Of a stretch of DNA of 64,000 nucleotides, positions 48,546 to 59,194 are shown one piece after another. The DNA lies in assembly GCA_019671005.1 (NCBI GenBank), contig CM033752.1, positions 23,940,969 through 24,004,968 on the forward strand, in the 5' to 3' direction. The stretch is from Hibiscus mutabilis (lineage: Eukaryota > Streptophyta > Magnoliopsida > Malvales > Malvaceae). The notes under the pieces are model-generated. The model made no database searches and was not told where the DNA came from. It saw only the letters and a list, made by a program, of their open reading frames with translations. The position numbers and the translations under genes were made by a program. Each line of letters starts with the position of its first letter. Position 1 is the stretch's first letter.

Positions 48546-51500
48546 ATACCAAAGACTCTCACACTAGTACTTGGTCATAACAATATAATATTTTCACATT
48601 CAATATCCAATTCATCAATACTATCATCCATAATTCGATAATGGGCAGTTCATACCCAAATATCTAAAATTCGATTTACCTTGAGTAAATCATTGTGCTA
48701 CAATCATTGTATCAATATGCCATTTAATATTTCATGCTATTTGCATAAATAAGCCATCATACATTTTTATTTATACCAAGGCCGACTCATCACAAGTCGT
48801 CCTATTTAACAACCTGTCATAAATACATATAATGCACTCACTTATATCACATATATAATAAATAAGAAAAAATGCCCTCACCTAGGTCATTCATGATATT
48901 AGCCTCACTAAGCTATTTCAATACTTTTTTTCCTTGCTTTCTTTTGATCTGGTACCCTTAGCCTCGCCAATAGCTGTACAGTTTCAATTAAACATACATA
49001 ACAATATTCATGTTAGATTTTTAATCTAACTTTGCTTAACTATACTATACTAGTATAATTATCAGAATATAAAATATTTCCAAAATTTTTCACTTTTTCC
49101 TTTAATAATGCCGAATTGTTCATTATGGTCACTAGTGACCATTTTGCACATTTTGCAATTTATTCAAGCTCGAATCACAATTATTCAATAATTCCATCAT
49201 TTTTCACTAACTTTTATTCAATACCCTTCATCCACTAACATTTACCAAAGTGACATTTTAGTCACTAATTTTACACTTAAACTTGCAAACTTGTATCGAA
49301 TAATTAATCCAACATTTCTATAATATTTCTCACATTTTCCCTTACTTTTAGACCAAAGCTGAATTGGTAATCAGGGCTGTTAAAATGGTCCATTGTCATT
49401 TCCTTTCTTGTCAATTTAATCCCTTGTATTCTAATTTCATTTCTAACTTTATACAACATATTCGAATCATAAAATTTCATAATCATAATAATTTCAAAAT
49501 ATTTTTCTCATAATTTCTCTACAAGCCGGAATGAGTATCTATATTTTCCAATGACTTTATTTTAGTCCAAACGCCATAATCAAGCTTCTAACTTCATAAT
49601 CTCTTCAAATCCATCACTAGGATAATTTTCACAATATTTCTCCAAATTTCCCCATGTATGCCGAAATGGTCACTTAAAGGACTAGTTGAGGATTTTTCAT
49701 TCTAACATCAAAATCAAGCTTCTAATATCACCAATCTTTCATTTTCATCATCATTTCAAAACCCTAAATAAAATCCCAAATTCTAGGGTTAGGGTTTTTA
49801 ATCCTTAAACATGAAATTAATCACAATCTAAGCTTGAGTTCATCTCTACAACACTAGATTTGCATAGATCAAGCTTCAATCTAAACATGGAACATGAAAT
49901 CCTATTTTCTCTCTCTTCAAGAACATAATCAAATCTTCATAACTCTTGATAAAATTACTATCAAATGAAAGAGAATTGAAAATAGATCAACTTTCTACCA
50001 AAAACATACCTTAAATCTTGTTCGAGAGCCTTCAAAATGCCTAGGAATTTTTTTTATATTTTCCCTTCTCTCTATGGTATTTTCGAAATGGAGGGGGTAG
50101 AAGATGAACATTTCGTTCATCTTTTATTAATTTATGCCACATGTAATTGATAAATTGAATTTTTCATTCAATTTAGTCCTTATTCCAAAATTAACCTCCA
50201 ACTGAATCATAATTTACAAGTTGCCATTCTAGTTCAATTCCAGCCAAATTCCATTCAACTCTAACCAAACTAGAGTAATGCTTCCACATGGGAAATTACC
50301 ATATTAGCCATGGTACTTTCAAAATATTTCAAAATTGCCATTGTGACCAAATTACCAAAACCAGTCACTTAAATCACTAATTTTGTCATTTTGTAAAAAT
50401 CCAACTATTCTAGTTAGATTACAATCCACCAATTAGTAATTTATTCATAAAATAATATTTTATGAATTTTCCGTGACTTATGGAATAGCCTCTAAGATTT
50501 CAATTCGATCCGATTTCCCGATATTCACTTACTACTTCTACTGCGATTTCCCCTTCACCGGCTATCAAATAAATTCAAAAAAAAATTCCTTATTTCCATA
50601 TCTGAAAAATAAATAATATTATCAAATAAAATATTCCATATCTATAAAGTCAAACTTAAAATTTTGACTCGGTCCAAATATACCGATAATTACCCGAAAT
50701 CTTTATCGGATACAATTTCTCTTTATATTTCTTAATCGGCTATCCATATGAATAATATTAACTCGGATTGATTCCTTTGTATCAGTCTAAAGTATTGACA
50801 TGGGACCTTCCCAGTATGTCACCCATCCCATGCCCTAAGCATGCTTAACTTTGCAGTTAAATCGAAATTCGATATCTTATACTGTATTTTATTCGAATCA
50901 AGTATATGCTTATCCCCTAATTGTTCGATCAAAAATAGATTTCTATCCCATACCAGAAATCTAATTATACAGATCAACTTCCTGTAACCTGTACTACTTA
51001 TCTGTGGAATAAAAACATTTAATGGTAAAAATATTCCATCAGATGCCTAATACTTTTCCTATCGAATTTCAATCAAACTTCGCAAGTACCCTATTTTGCT
51101 TACTCTCTATCACACGGTACTCTAAATTCTCAGAAATTCCTTTCCTATAATCCATAATTAAAGAAATCATAACTTTAATATTTTGTCATTTTAGTCACTA
51201 AGTTGACTTTTAAGCCCTTATCTTAGTACTAAATGACTCTTAAACAACTTAGCAAATTTCGGGGTATTACAAGCTCAGTGCTCAGAATCGTTGTTTTCGT
51301 GCGTAGGTTGACCATTGGATCGCGTGATTGAGGAGCACTATCGGTACGAGATTCTAGCATGTGATGATCTTTAGAGTACGATACTTGTGTTTAGCTGGTT
51401 ATGTATTCATAGCACCTTACACGGTCGAGTCTGTAATTCTCACTTTTGAAATTGTATTAATCAAGTCAAATATTTAAATGTTTTAAATTAAGGTAGAGCT

Positions 51501-51757
51501 CCTTTGTAACGATTTAAATTGTTTATATATGTTTTCAACTTTTAGATCTAAATATTTTGAAAATACCTTGTTTGGGCTAAACCTAGTTTGAGAAATTTTA
51601 TGGTTTTTGGTTTGGGCTTAGGGCCCAATTGTGACATCCGAGTCGGGGGTGTTACATATTTTTTAATTCATAAATTTATCGTAATCTTACCTCTACTCAT
51701 GCATACCACAGTAAACGTTATGTACTGCTTTATACCCCTAATCATGCATACCACAAC

Positions 51758-52940
51758 GTACTATTAATTATTTTAATTATTTTTGAAATCACAGGAACTG
51801 GAAGCGCTATTATCTTTTAAGAATAAAATCTAAAAAACCAATTTTTATATTATTTTTCATATTATTTTTCTTATTGGGTAAAATACACAAATGGTAACTA
51901 AACTTTAGTAAATTATTCAATTTGGTAACCAAACTTTCAATTGCTTGAATGTTACCATTAAACTTTTAATTTTGCTCCAAATTGGTCACTGTCTCGTTAA
52001 CAAAAGTTAAAAAGGTGAAATCACAGATAAAATATTTTGTATAATAACACATTTAGTCCTTCATATTTTCATATTAAACCAATTTTGTCCTAATTAAAAA
52101 AAAAATTAACCCTCATTATTTATACATTATTTCAATTTCACCATATTTTAATTAAAAATAACTTAACCCTAAACTTTAAATACACATCTCTACTAACGGT
52201 TGAATGATGTTGTCATTCTCTTGTTCACGGTTCGAATCCTTTCGTAGATACTTATTTTTTGTGATATAAACCTTAGATAAATAAAGAATCTTTTGAACTA
52301 AATTCAGGTAACATTTGAAGCTATAACTTATCTTTTGCCGGTAGAAGGAGCGTGAGTATACTGGCTGCGAGTGGAAGAAAAACAAATCTAAAATATGAAG
52401 GCGTGTAATAAAAAATTTCTGCTACGTAACAGATGGATGAATTGTGGGACCACATCATTGAACCGTTAGTTGGGGTGATTATTAAAGGTTTAGGGCTTAT
52501 AGTTTAAGCATTTAGGGTTTAATTTTAAAGTTTATGATTAAATTATTTTAATTAAAATAGCCTTAAATTAAAATAATGTGTAAATAATAAAGATTAAATT
52601 TATTAATTTTTTGAATTAGGACAATATTGTTTGAATGTGCAAACGTGGATGACTAAATGCATTATTATACAAAGTATTTTAACTATCATGTCACCCTTTT
52701 AACGGCCGTTAACGGGTCTGTGATCAATTTGAAACAAAACTAAAAGTTTAATTGTAATATTGAAGCAATTGAATGTTTGGTTATCAAATTGAATAATTTA
52801 CCAAAGTTCAGTTATCATTTGTGTACTTTACCCAAAAATAAAAAAATAATATAAAAATTGTTTTTTATATTTTATTCTAAAAAAGATAATAATGCTTCCA
52901 GTCCCATGATTTCAAAAGTAATTAAAATAATTAATAGTAC
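51758..52940. mobile_element. Foldback element, arms about 0.4 kb
   Basis: GTACTATTAATTATTTTAAT at 51758 is mirrored by the complement ending at 52940. Inverted similarity continues through GGAACTGGAAGC, GGGTAAAATACACAAATG (about 51885), TAAATTATTCAATTTGGTAA and GTATAATAACACATTTAGTC to about 52170, facing about 52510. The GGGTAAAR-type inner terminus recalls Mutator-like TIRs, but no 9-bp duplication is visible at either the inner or the outer boundary. No transposase. The loop (52175-52510) contains a perfect box B. Confidence 0.82.
52229..52239 (+). promoter_or_regulatory. Perfect RNA polymerase III box B, SINE candidate
   Basis: GGTTCGAATCC is an exact B-box consensus in the loop of the foldback element. 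The upstream AACGGTTGAATGATGTTGTC is a weak box-A candidate. The surrounding sequence does not fold as a tRNA, so a SINE remnant is likelier than a tRNA gene. Confidence 0.4.
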
Positions 52941-53040
52941 ATATGTTAAGACTTGCATCACATTGATGCTTTAGCCACAATCTTGCATTCAATGTTTTTT
53001 AGATTCACTACCAACGTAAAACTTAAAAGTTTAAATGATT

Positions 53041-53280
53041 TTTAGATCGTCGGTTGAGTGAAAATGGAAGACAAAGATTAACAGTAGTAGATGAGAGATT
53101 TTTAGATCGTTGGATGAGTAAAAATGGAAGGTGAAGATTAACCGTAGTAGATGATAGATTTTTAGATCGTTGGATGAGTGGAAATGGATGACGAAGATTA
53201 ACCGTAGTAGATGAGAGATTTTTAGATCGTTAGTCAAGTGAAAATGGAAGATGAAGATTAACAATAGTAGATGAGAGATT
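53041..53280 (+). repeat. 60-bp tandem repeat, four units
   Basis: Four units start at 53041, 53101, 53161 and 53221, each TTTTTAGATCGT, then AAAATGGA, GAAGATTAAC and GTAGTAGATGAGAGA, with few differences. The period of 60 leaves a minus-strand frame (53031-53264) open as four 20-residue repeats; there is no start context or homology to support translation. Confidence 0.95.
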
Positions 53281-53469
53281 TTTACAGAAAAAATGAATTA
53301 TCCTTAATTTAAAAGTTTAAATCTAGTTGACACCAACTCTTTTCTCAATTTTCTCTATTAGTTGAAAAACTATCATTATAATGGACCTTTACATTACCCA
53401 ATTTGAATTAGTCGTGGAATATCGGAAGTTATAAACAATAAAAATAAGTTACTATAAATTCGAATTCGG

Positions 53470-53615
53470 CAAGTGGTTCCAGTGAAAAAAATGATGATGT
53501 TCATCGTACGAGACCTGAGTTCGAGCACATATGTGTGTGAGGTATGTGTACGTTGTCAAATGGTTAAGAAAAAATATAAACAAATATTGTCATGTAATCA
53601 TACTAATACATTAAA
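53470..53615 (+). mobile_element. tRNA-like SINE, copy 3
   Basis: AAGTGGTTCCAGTG (box-A-like), GATGATGTTCATCGTACGAG, GAGTTCGAGC (box B, 53517-53526), GAGGTATGTGTACGTTGTCA and ATATAAACAAATATTGTCAT. It is the best-preserved box B of the three copies. Confidence 0.65.
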
Positions 53616-54885
53616 AAATTTGTAATTTCAATATTATAATTAACAAAACATTCATAACTTGGACTGTTAATCCGTCCTAGTTCCAAGTGAAGAAGAGAAA
53701 CTATACGACATGATTTTAAAGTTAAAATAAAAATACGAAACCACAAAGGTCAGCAATAGCAGGCGCTACCACCCAACCTTCACAAATCATACATTCTTTA
53801 GCTTAAATCTTTGGCCACATGCTGATTCCAACGTAAGGCCTAATCCCCTTAAATTACTTACAGAAACCCCATTGTTTTTCTGAATATAATAGATTATTAT
53901 TTTGCTTGTAATCTCTCCTTATTGTTCTTAAATCTTGCTTCTTTATTTATTTCTGTCAAAAGCTCATAATTGCAATTAAGCTGAAGAAGGATTTTCTGAA
54001 GCAAATTAAGCTGTCTAATTCAAGGCTTCTTTACTTAATTTGTTTAACATGCTTCTGGTTGCAGTAGCCCATACTAAAATCTAAATATATACTTGGTCTT
54101 TGGGGATGCATGAAATCCTTAATTCTCATTTGCAAAATTAACATATCAGCAATATAAAAGCTGTCTCAATGGATAGAAATCTTTGCAATGCTTTCGGTCT
54201 TAAGGAAGTAACATCCATTCTCATAGTGGATATGAAAGAAATAATACCTATATTCACTCTAAAAAAAACTAAGCATAATAATTATATATATACATATGAA
54301 TCTACAAAAAGACAGCTTATAAAAATTGAGATTATTAATGGGTGAGATCAATTCAGAAGTACATTGTTTTTTATTCTTCAGAATTTATATATTTGTGGAT
54401 AACTGAACTAATACTAAGCATTACGATCTTGTGATACATCGTCCTCATTGGCAAAATATATAAAGTTCGTTATATCTATCCACTTTTCAGCTTTTTGGCC
54501 ATTTACGATCAGGGGTGGATGCATGCTTTGTGCATGCTAGGTGAAATTACCTGCCAACAAAAAAATATGGTAAGCTACACAGATAATCACTAAATTTTTA
54601 CGGTGTTTTCACTTTGGACACTGAAATCAAAAAAATTTCATTACAATCACTATATTTTTAATTTGCTTTCTTTATAGTCACTACTTTAACTCCTTTAAGA
54701 AATGTTGGTGTGTCATGTTAAAGTCTTCTTCAAAAAGAACCATAATTTTCCAAATTTACAGTTATTGCTAACACCAAAATTTCTATTAATGGAACAACCG
54801 TTGATCAATCTCAATGATGAGAAAGATTCATTTTGCCCGAAGTTTAATATAGTTTAGTTTCAAGTTAATCTGATGGTTAACATTA
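53616..54885. other. Intergenic sequence, one MITE-like arm
   Basis: No gene recognised. From about 54570 (GGTAAGCTACACAGATAATC onward) the sequence resembles a long-TIR MITE arm like those at 51885 and 28270, without a matching right arm. Pyrimidine tracts near 53860-54070 hint at introns but no exon could be read. Confidence 0.3.
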
Positions 54886-54889
54886 GTGA

Positions 54890-55170
54890 ATCAGAACAAA
54901 AACTGCTTTAGAGGTCTTTATCGAAGCAGATTGGGTGGGAAAGGCTGAGCTACTTGTAGAGTCTGATTCCCATGTAGTGCTTAATTGGATAACAATATCA
55001 TGCTTCGCCCTTGGCGTTGGTGCGAGATCTTCGATGGAATTGATCGTTTGTCTCTTTCAATAGGAGTTGTGAAGTTTATATATGTTTCGAGAATGCCAAG
55101 CGGCATGGCTGACCATTTAGAGAAGGCGGGAATGCACCGGCAGCAACTTTTCATGGCATGGTGGTAGCTT
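54890..55170 (+). pseudogene. LINE-type RNase H fragment (RVT_3-like)
   Basis: One frame reads FIEADWVGKAELLVESDSHV then VLNWI; after a shift near 55005 another reads RPWRWCEIFDGIDRL, FIYVSRMPSGMADHL and EKAG. This matches the C-terminal RNase H-like domain common in plant LINE and reverse-transcriptase-related proteins: the ESDS Asp and the MADxLxKAG-type end are recognisable. The N-terminal half and any RT domain are missing, and the frameshift makes it a pseudogene. The T/G-rich tail to about 55560 may be its 3' UTR. Confidence 0.65.
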
Positions 55171-55174
55171 TGGC

Positions 55175-55925
55175 CGATGGGTTTGGCTCTCTTTTAAGTG
55201 CTAATTTAGATGCTGCTTTATTCACAGTCTGGGCAGTAGTTACATGTGCACTTTGCTTGCTTTGTTTGTGGACTTCGTATCTTGGCTTTTAGATTATGTT
55301 GGCTGCTGCTCTGCTTTCGCTGTAGGGTCTGCTGGTTTTCTGCTTCTGCGTGGTGATATTGAATATTTGGCCTAGCGGCATTGATTTGATTGTTCAGATT
55401 TGGCCATTTTATGTTGTATGGAATGTTCTCTAGTTCTTGTACTTCTTTACTTTACCTTGTTGTGCTTACTATTTTCCTCAATTTAGGTATAGAGAGGTTT
55501 TTAACAAGATACACAGTTCATGTTTAGGCTTGTATGATTCTTTCTTAATTAATCATATTTGTTGAGAAAAAAATGAATTATAAAAAATATCTCAATTGCA
55601 TTTAAAAATTTTCTTTTCAATATGTCATTGATAACCATCAGATTAGTTTGAAACCAAATTATATTAACCTTTTGACCAAACGATACCATTGGGATTGATT
55701 AACGACATCTTCGTTCATAGGAATTTTGACCTTGGCGGCGGTTGTAAATTAAAAAAAAAACTAAAATTCTTTTTTGGAAAAAACTTTAATGTGTCACCTT
55801 ATTGAATTCTTTCCAACCATCAAAGTCTTTAATTTTCCCTTTTCACCTTATTGAATTCTTTCCAACCATATCTTTTCTTTCATTTGTAAATCTTTGATCC
55901 GATTTGTAAAAGTAGACTTAAGATG
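55175..55925. other. Unassigned; exact 26-bp direct repeat
   Basis: CACCTTATTGAATTCTTTCC plus six more bases occurs at 55795 and 55844, 49 bp apart. Nothing else recognised. Confidence 0.5.
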
Positions 55926-55929
55926 AAGC

Positions 55930-56285
55930 TGTGTAATCAATACACTATTTTCTTCCAAAGATAATTGGACATTTAATGCTTATAAGGCAAAGAAAGACTT
56001 TCGGCTAAATACATCAGCCACTATTTTAGCCTTATTATATTAATACACATCCCAACCTAGTATGAGACATATCATTAAATAACATGGAATCCTTATTAAC
56101 TTCATATTATATTAATACTAGTGCTACCATCTTAACTTTCTTAGGATCTACTCAGATCCTTTTTGTTGAGACAATGTGACCTAGAGATGCAACTTGAATT
56201 AATCAAATTCACATTTGGGTAACTTTGCATATAACTACCTTTCCCACAAGGCTTGTAGCACTATTCGTAAATGTTTATCAACTTC
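55930..56285 (-). pseudogene. Ty3/gypsy fragment C3: RT end to RNase H
   Basis: On the minus strand, from 56285 down, the end of RT is readable (DKHLRIVLQALWER, then LYAKLPKCEF and LGHIVS), followed by a decayed RNase H (RLGCVL near 56060, then a KAKIVADVFSRK-type end near 56000). Stops and gaps are frequent. It begins where fragment C2 is still in integrase, so it is a separate element. Confidence 0.6.
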
Positions 56286-56306
56286 TTTCATACTACACTT
56301 TTAAGG

Positions 56307-58500
56307 AAGTCATCTTTATACTCGATTGATAACTGTCATTATAAGAAATTTCATCTAGTGGCATATACTTTTTCAAGGAGCCTTCAAACTCAATCAAATA
56401 AAAACTATACATATCATTCAAAATCTAAATTAACCTTTCAGATTGTTCATCATTCTATGGATACAAAATAGTGTTAAAATTTATGTCGAGTCCCTAATGC
56501 CTTATGCAAGGAACTCTAAAATCTAGAGACAACCTTGTATCTTCATCACACACAATGAAAATAGGTACATCACGTAACTTCACAATATTTCAGATTTAGA
56601 GCTCAGCATATTTATTCATTACAGATTTATTCAATCTGACCACAATTACCCAAATCAAATCATTTTTACATGGTATCATTGATAACCTAGTTACGAAATC
56701 CATCGTATCTCTTTTCCACTTTCACTAGGGGAATGTAAAAATGTTACAACATTTCTGATGGTACTTGATGTTTTGCTTCTAATTGCTAGCCTGTCAAGCA
56801 TGTAGCCATAAATTAAGTTACTGTCCTTTTTATATCTGACCATTAATATTTGCTCTTCAGATCTAGATACATCTTATTCCCTTTTGGATCCATAGACAAT
56901 GGACTGTAGTGTTCTTTATTAAGACGTTCTAGTTTCCACTCATCATCATCAAGACATAATATTTTCCTTAAGCATCCGATATACTTAACTTTGAAGTCTT
57001 TATTTTCACCATTTTCAATTTGTTTTAACCCCGACAACATTTTTTTCATCTTTTAACTAAAAATCTTTAATCTGACCTAAATGAATAGGTCTAAGCTAAA
57101 GTTCTGTAATTAACATATCATTATTTTTCAATTACAGTTGCACATTCATTACTCATAAAGTGGAGAATATCTTTCAACTAAGTGCATTGACTACTATATT
57201 GGCCTTTCCAAGATAGTAGTTAATCTCAACATCATAATCCTTGAGGAGTTTTATCTACCACCTCTACCGCAGGTTCTGATCCTTTTTGGTTCATCAAGCA
57301 TTTTCAAACTTTTATAATCCCGAAGACATAACATCGTTCACCATATAAATGATGACACCATTTTTTAAAGCATATACTATTGTATCTAACTCCATATCAT
57401 GAGTCGAATAATTTATCTCATGAATCTTGAGTTGCCATGATACACATGCCACTAATTTTCCCTTTTTTATTCGTATGTATCCAATCTATTATGAGAAATA
57501 TCACTACAGAGTGTAAAGTCTCTATATACTAACATTGAAGCTTCTGTCAGAATCCATTTTTTTAATCCAATCAAATTCCATCGGTCTCGACAATATAGCC
57601 TAAAAATACAACTTTAGATATCCAAAATTTATATTTAGACAACCTCAAATATCTAGAATCCATACTTGAACAACTTGGCATACAATTTCTTTTCTTGTAA
57701 AATCCGTAATGCCACCCGAAACTATAAATCATAATCTTCCCTAGTCTTTGGGTACTTAAATATATCATTATTGATTACCATAGCAAATCAATCTGAATAC
57801 GATTAGAACACTCTATTTATCAAATCCATGAATGTTGTTGAAGCAATAGCATGGCCAATAAGGCACCACTATGAACTCATAGTGCCTAAATCGTGTCTTG
57901 AAAATAATTTTTAAGAATATTCTCCTTCTTGACCTTCAATTAATATACTTCAAATACAGATTAATTTTGGAGAACACTTCTGCTCCATTCAATTGATTGA
58001 AGGGATCATCAATCTACAATATAAATTATCTATTCGTTAATATCACTTTATTTATTTGATGATATCAATACATAATCTCTTCGAACCATTTTTCTTTTTC
58101 ACAAACATTACTAAAATTTCCCAAGGTAATATATTAAGTCGTATAAAACCTCAATCCCATATTTAATGTAACTAAACCTTTAACTCTCTTATCTCTGTAG
58201 GAGCCATTTTGTACAGACCTTTGATATAAGTTCAGTGCTAGAGAAAACCTAAATCCTGAATTTCATTTCACGATCAGATGGTAACACTGGCAATTCATGA
58301 GGGAACACATCCTGTTATTCATTGATAGTTGGGTACTTTCCAAGTTCATCTTTGAATACTTATATATTCACAACATAAGCTAGAAAGTTCTTAGATCCTT
58401 GTGATAACAGTTTCCAAAAGAAATACTACTGAACCACATTGATCAGAAAAATCTAAATTTTCCCTCATTATTACAATCTCTGAACTTTCTAGTTCATTTC
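56307..58500 (-). pseudogene. Ty3/gypsy fragment C2: RT, RNase H, integrase, heavily decayed
   Basis: In minus-strand order: a pre-RT linker (QDVFPHELPVLPSDRE, near 58330), RT pieces (VFSKINLRS near 57975; KYKFWISKVVFLGYIVETDG near 57590), RNase H (INYSTHDMELDTIVYALK near 57390; KDYDVEINYYLGKANIVVNA near 57200), the integrase zinc region (HYSPLSMDPKGNKMYLDL near 56870) and core remnants down to a YNDSYQSSIKM-like motif near 56320. Stops and frameshifts occur every few dozen codons, so it is older than A and C1. Confidence 0.75.
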
Positions 58501-59171
58501 AGAACTATTTGTTTCAAGAAAGAATTCATAAGAAGCAACTCCATTAAGCTTACTAAAATTTGATTTCTTTGAATTACTATCGAGTAATTCTTATAGATAT
58601 AACTTACTCTTGTCCTATGTCTCAAGAGATAAGTTACTATTACATCGAGTTTTCCCTGATCATCACAACGAAGCCCTTTTTGTATCTCTTGTTTTTTATA
58701 TTTATCAAACCAATAGTCTAGTGACATTGGTTTTCCACCAATACCCCACCCGAAGTCTCACACTTCAAGACTTTTTAGCTCTCTAGCAATTAAAGTTTAA
58801 GGAACTTGGCGTTGAATTTCACTTAAAATCATATCCAAAGCTCGAAATAATAAACCTTGGTTTAGCTAGGCATTTCCAGCTACACCATCACATCAACATC
58901 ATATTAAGCAGAAAACGGTTAATAATTAACCTTGTTACTACTTTTATGGGCCTAATTTCTTTTTATTCAACTGTTCGATCGCTCAACACGATCTCTCAAC
59001 TTCGGACATCTATAACTTTATACAATCAATTCAATAAGCAGTTGCATCAAGTCACTCAAGCATCAATACAGTAATAATGACATCATAGTGGCATGTATAC
59101 ACTTACTGACTGATAACAAGCTTGGTATGGATCCAGAACCGGCTAAACTTGTAGCTCTGATACCAATAAAT
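58501..59171 (-). other. Leader and possible gag/protease remains of C2
   Basis: A perfect initiator-Met-type PBS in minus orientation (GCTCTGATACCA at 59154-59165 on the plus strand) lies 5 bases from an LTR terminus (TGTAACAC at 59171). The space to the RT linker is too short for a whole gag, so gag is mostly deleted. A 77-codon frame at 58494-58727 may be a protease-to-RT linker; evidence is weak. Confidence 0.55.
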
Positions 59172-59194
59172 GTAACACATCATTCCCCGTCTTC

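Larger units (their letters stand above)
46765..51271 (-). mobile_element. Solo LTR, family E (4.5 kb with MITE)
   Basis: TGTAACACCC (46765) to GGGGTATTACA (51271), with the 5-bp duplication AGCTC at 46760-46764 and 51272-51276. Both termini read TGTAAYACCC inwards, so direction is uncertain; the CCCCGAAATTTG start and the position of the repeats suggest minus. No PBS, PPT or coding motif was found, so I call it a solo LTR; without the MITE it is about 4.16 kb. It carries a large internal duplication (47878-48545). Confidence 0.8.
39019..51656 (+). mobile_element. Element B2: LTR element without gag-pol (LARD-like)
   Basis: 5' LTR 39019-41748 (2,730 bp), PBS at 41753, interior 41749-45079 (3.3 kb), PPT 45066-45078 and 3' LTR 45080-51656, interrupted by element E. 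The target duplication TATTT lies at 39014-39018 and 51657-51661. I found no protease, RT, RNase H, integrase or zinc-knuckle motif in the interior in any frame. PBS type, the GAAATTTCTT(TT)AAG..GGGA pre-LTR segment and LTR layout resemble element A, so B looks like a non-autonomous derivative of a Tekay-type element that would need its proteins in trans. Confidence 0.88.
45080..51656 (+). repeat. Element B2 3' LTR, deleted and interrupted
   Basis: LTR parts at 45080-46764 and 51277-51656 (about 2.07 kb without the insertion). Compared with the 5' LTR, the segment after GATAATTAAT (ending about 46689) jumps directly to ACTAGCTTG, losing about 0.6 kb that includes the minisatellite. Element E then inserted at AGCTC. 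Because reverse transcription makes both LTRs identical, the deletion must postdate insertion of B2. Confidence 0.9.

Noticed and set aside
52200..52270. tRNA gene suggested by the perfect box B at 52229
   Set aside because: No acceptor stem or anticodon arm can be folded around it; better explained as a SINE remnant.
53031..53264. Minus-strand repeat protein of 20-residue units
   Set aside because: A by-product of the 60-bp tandem repeat; no start context, promoter or neighbouring exons.
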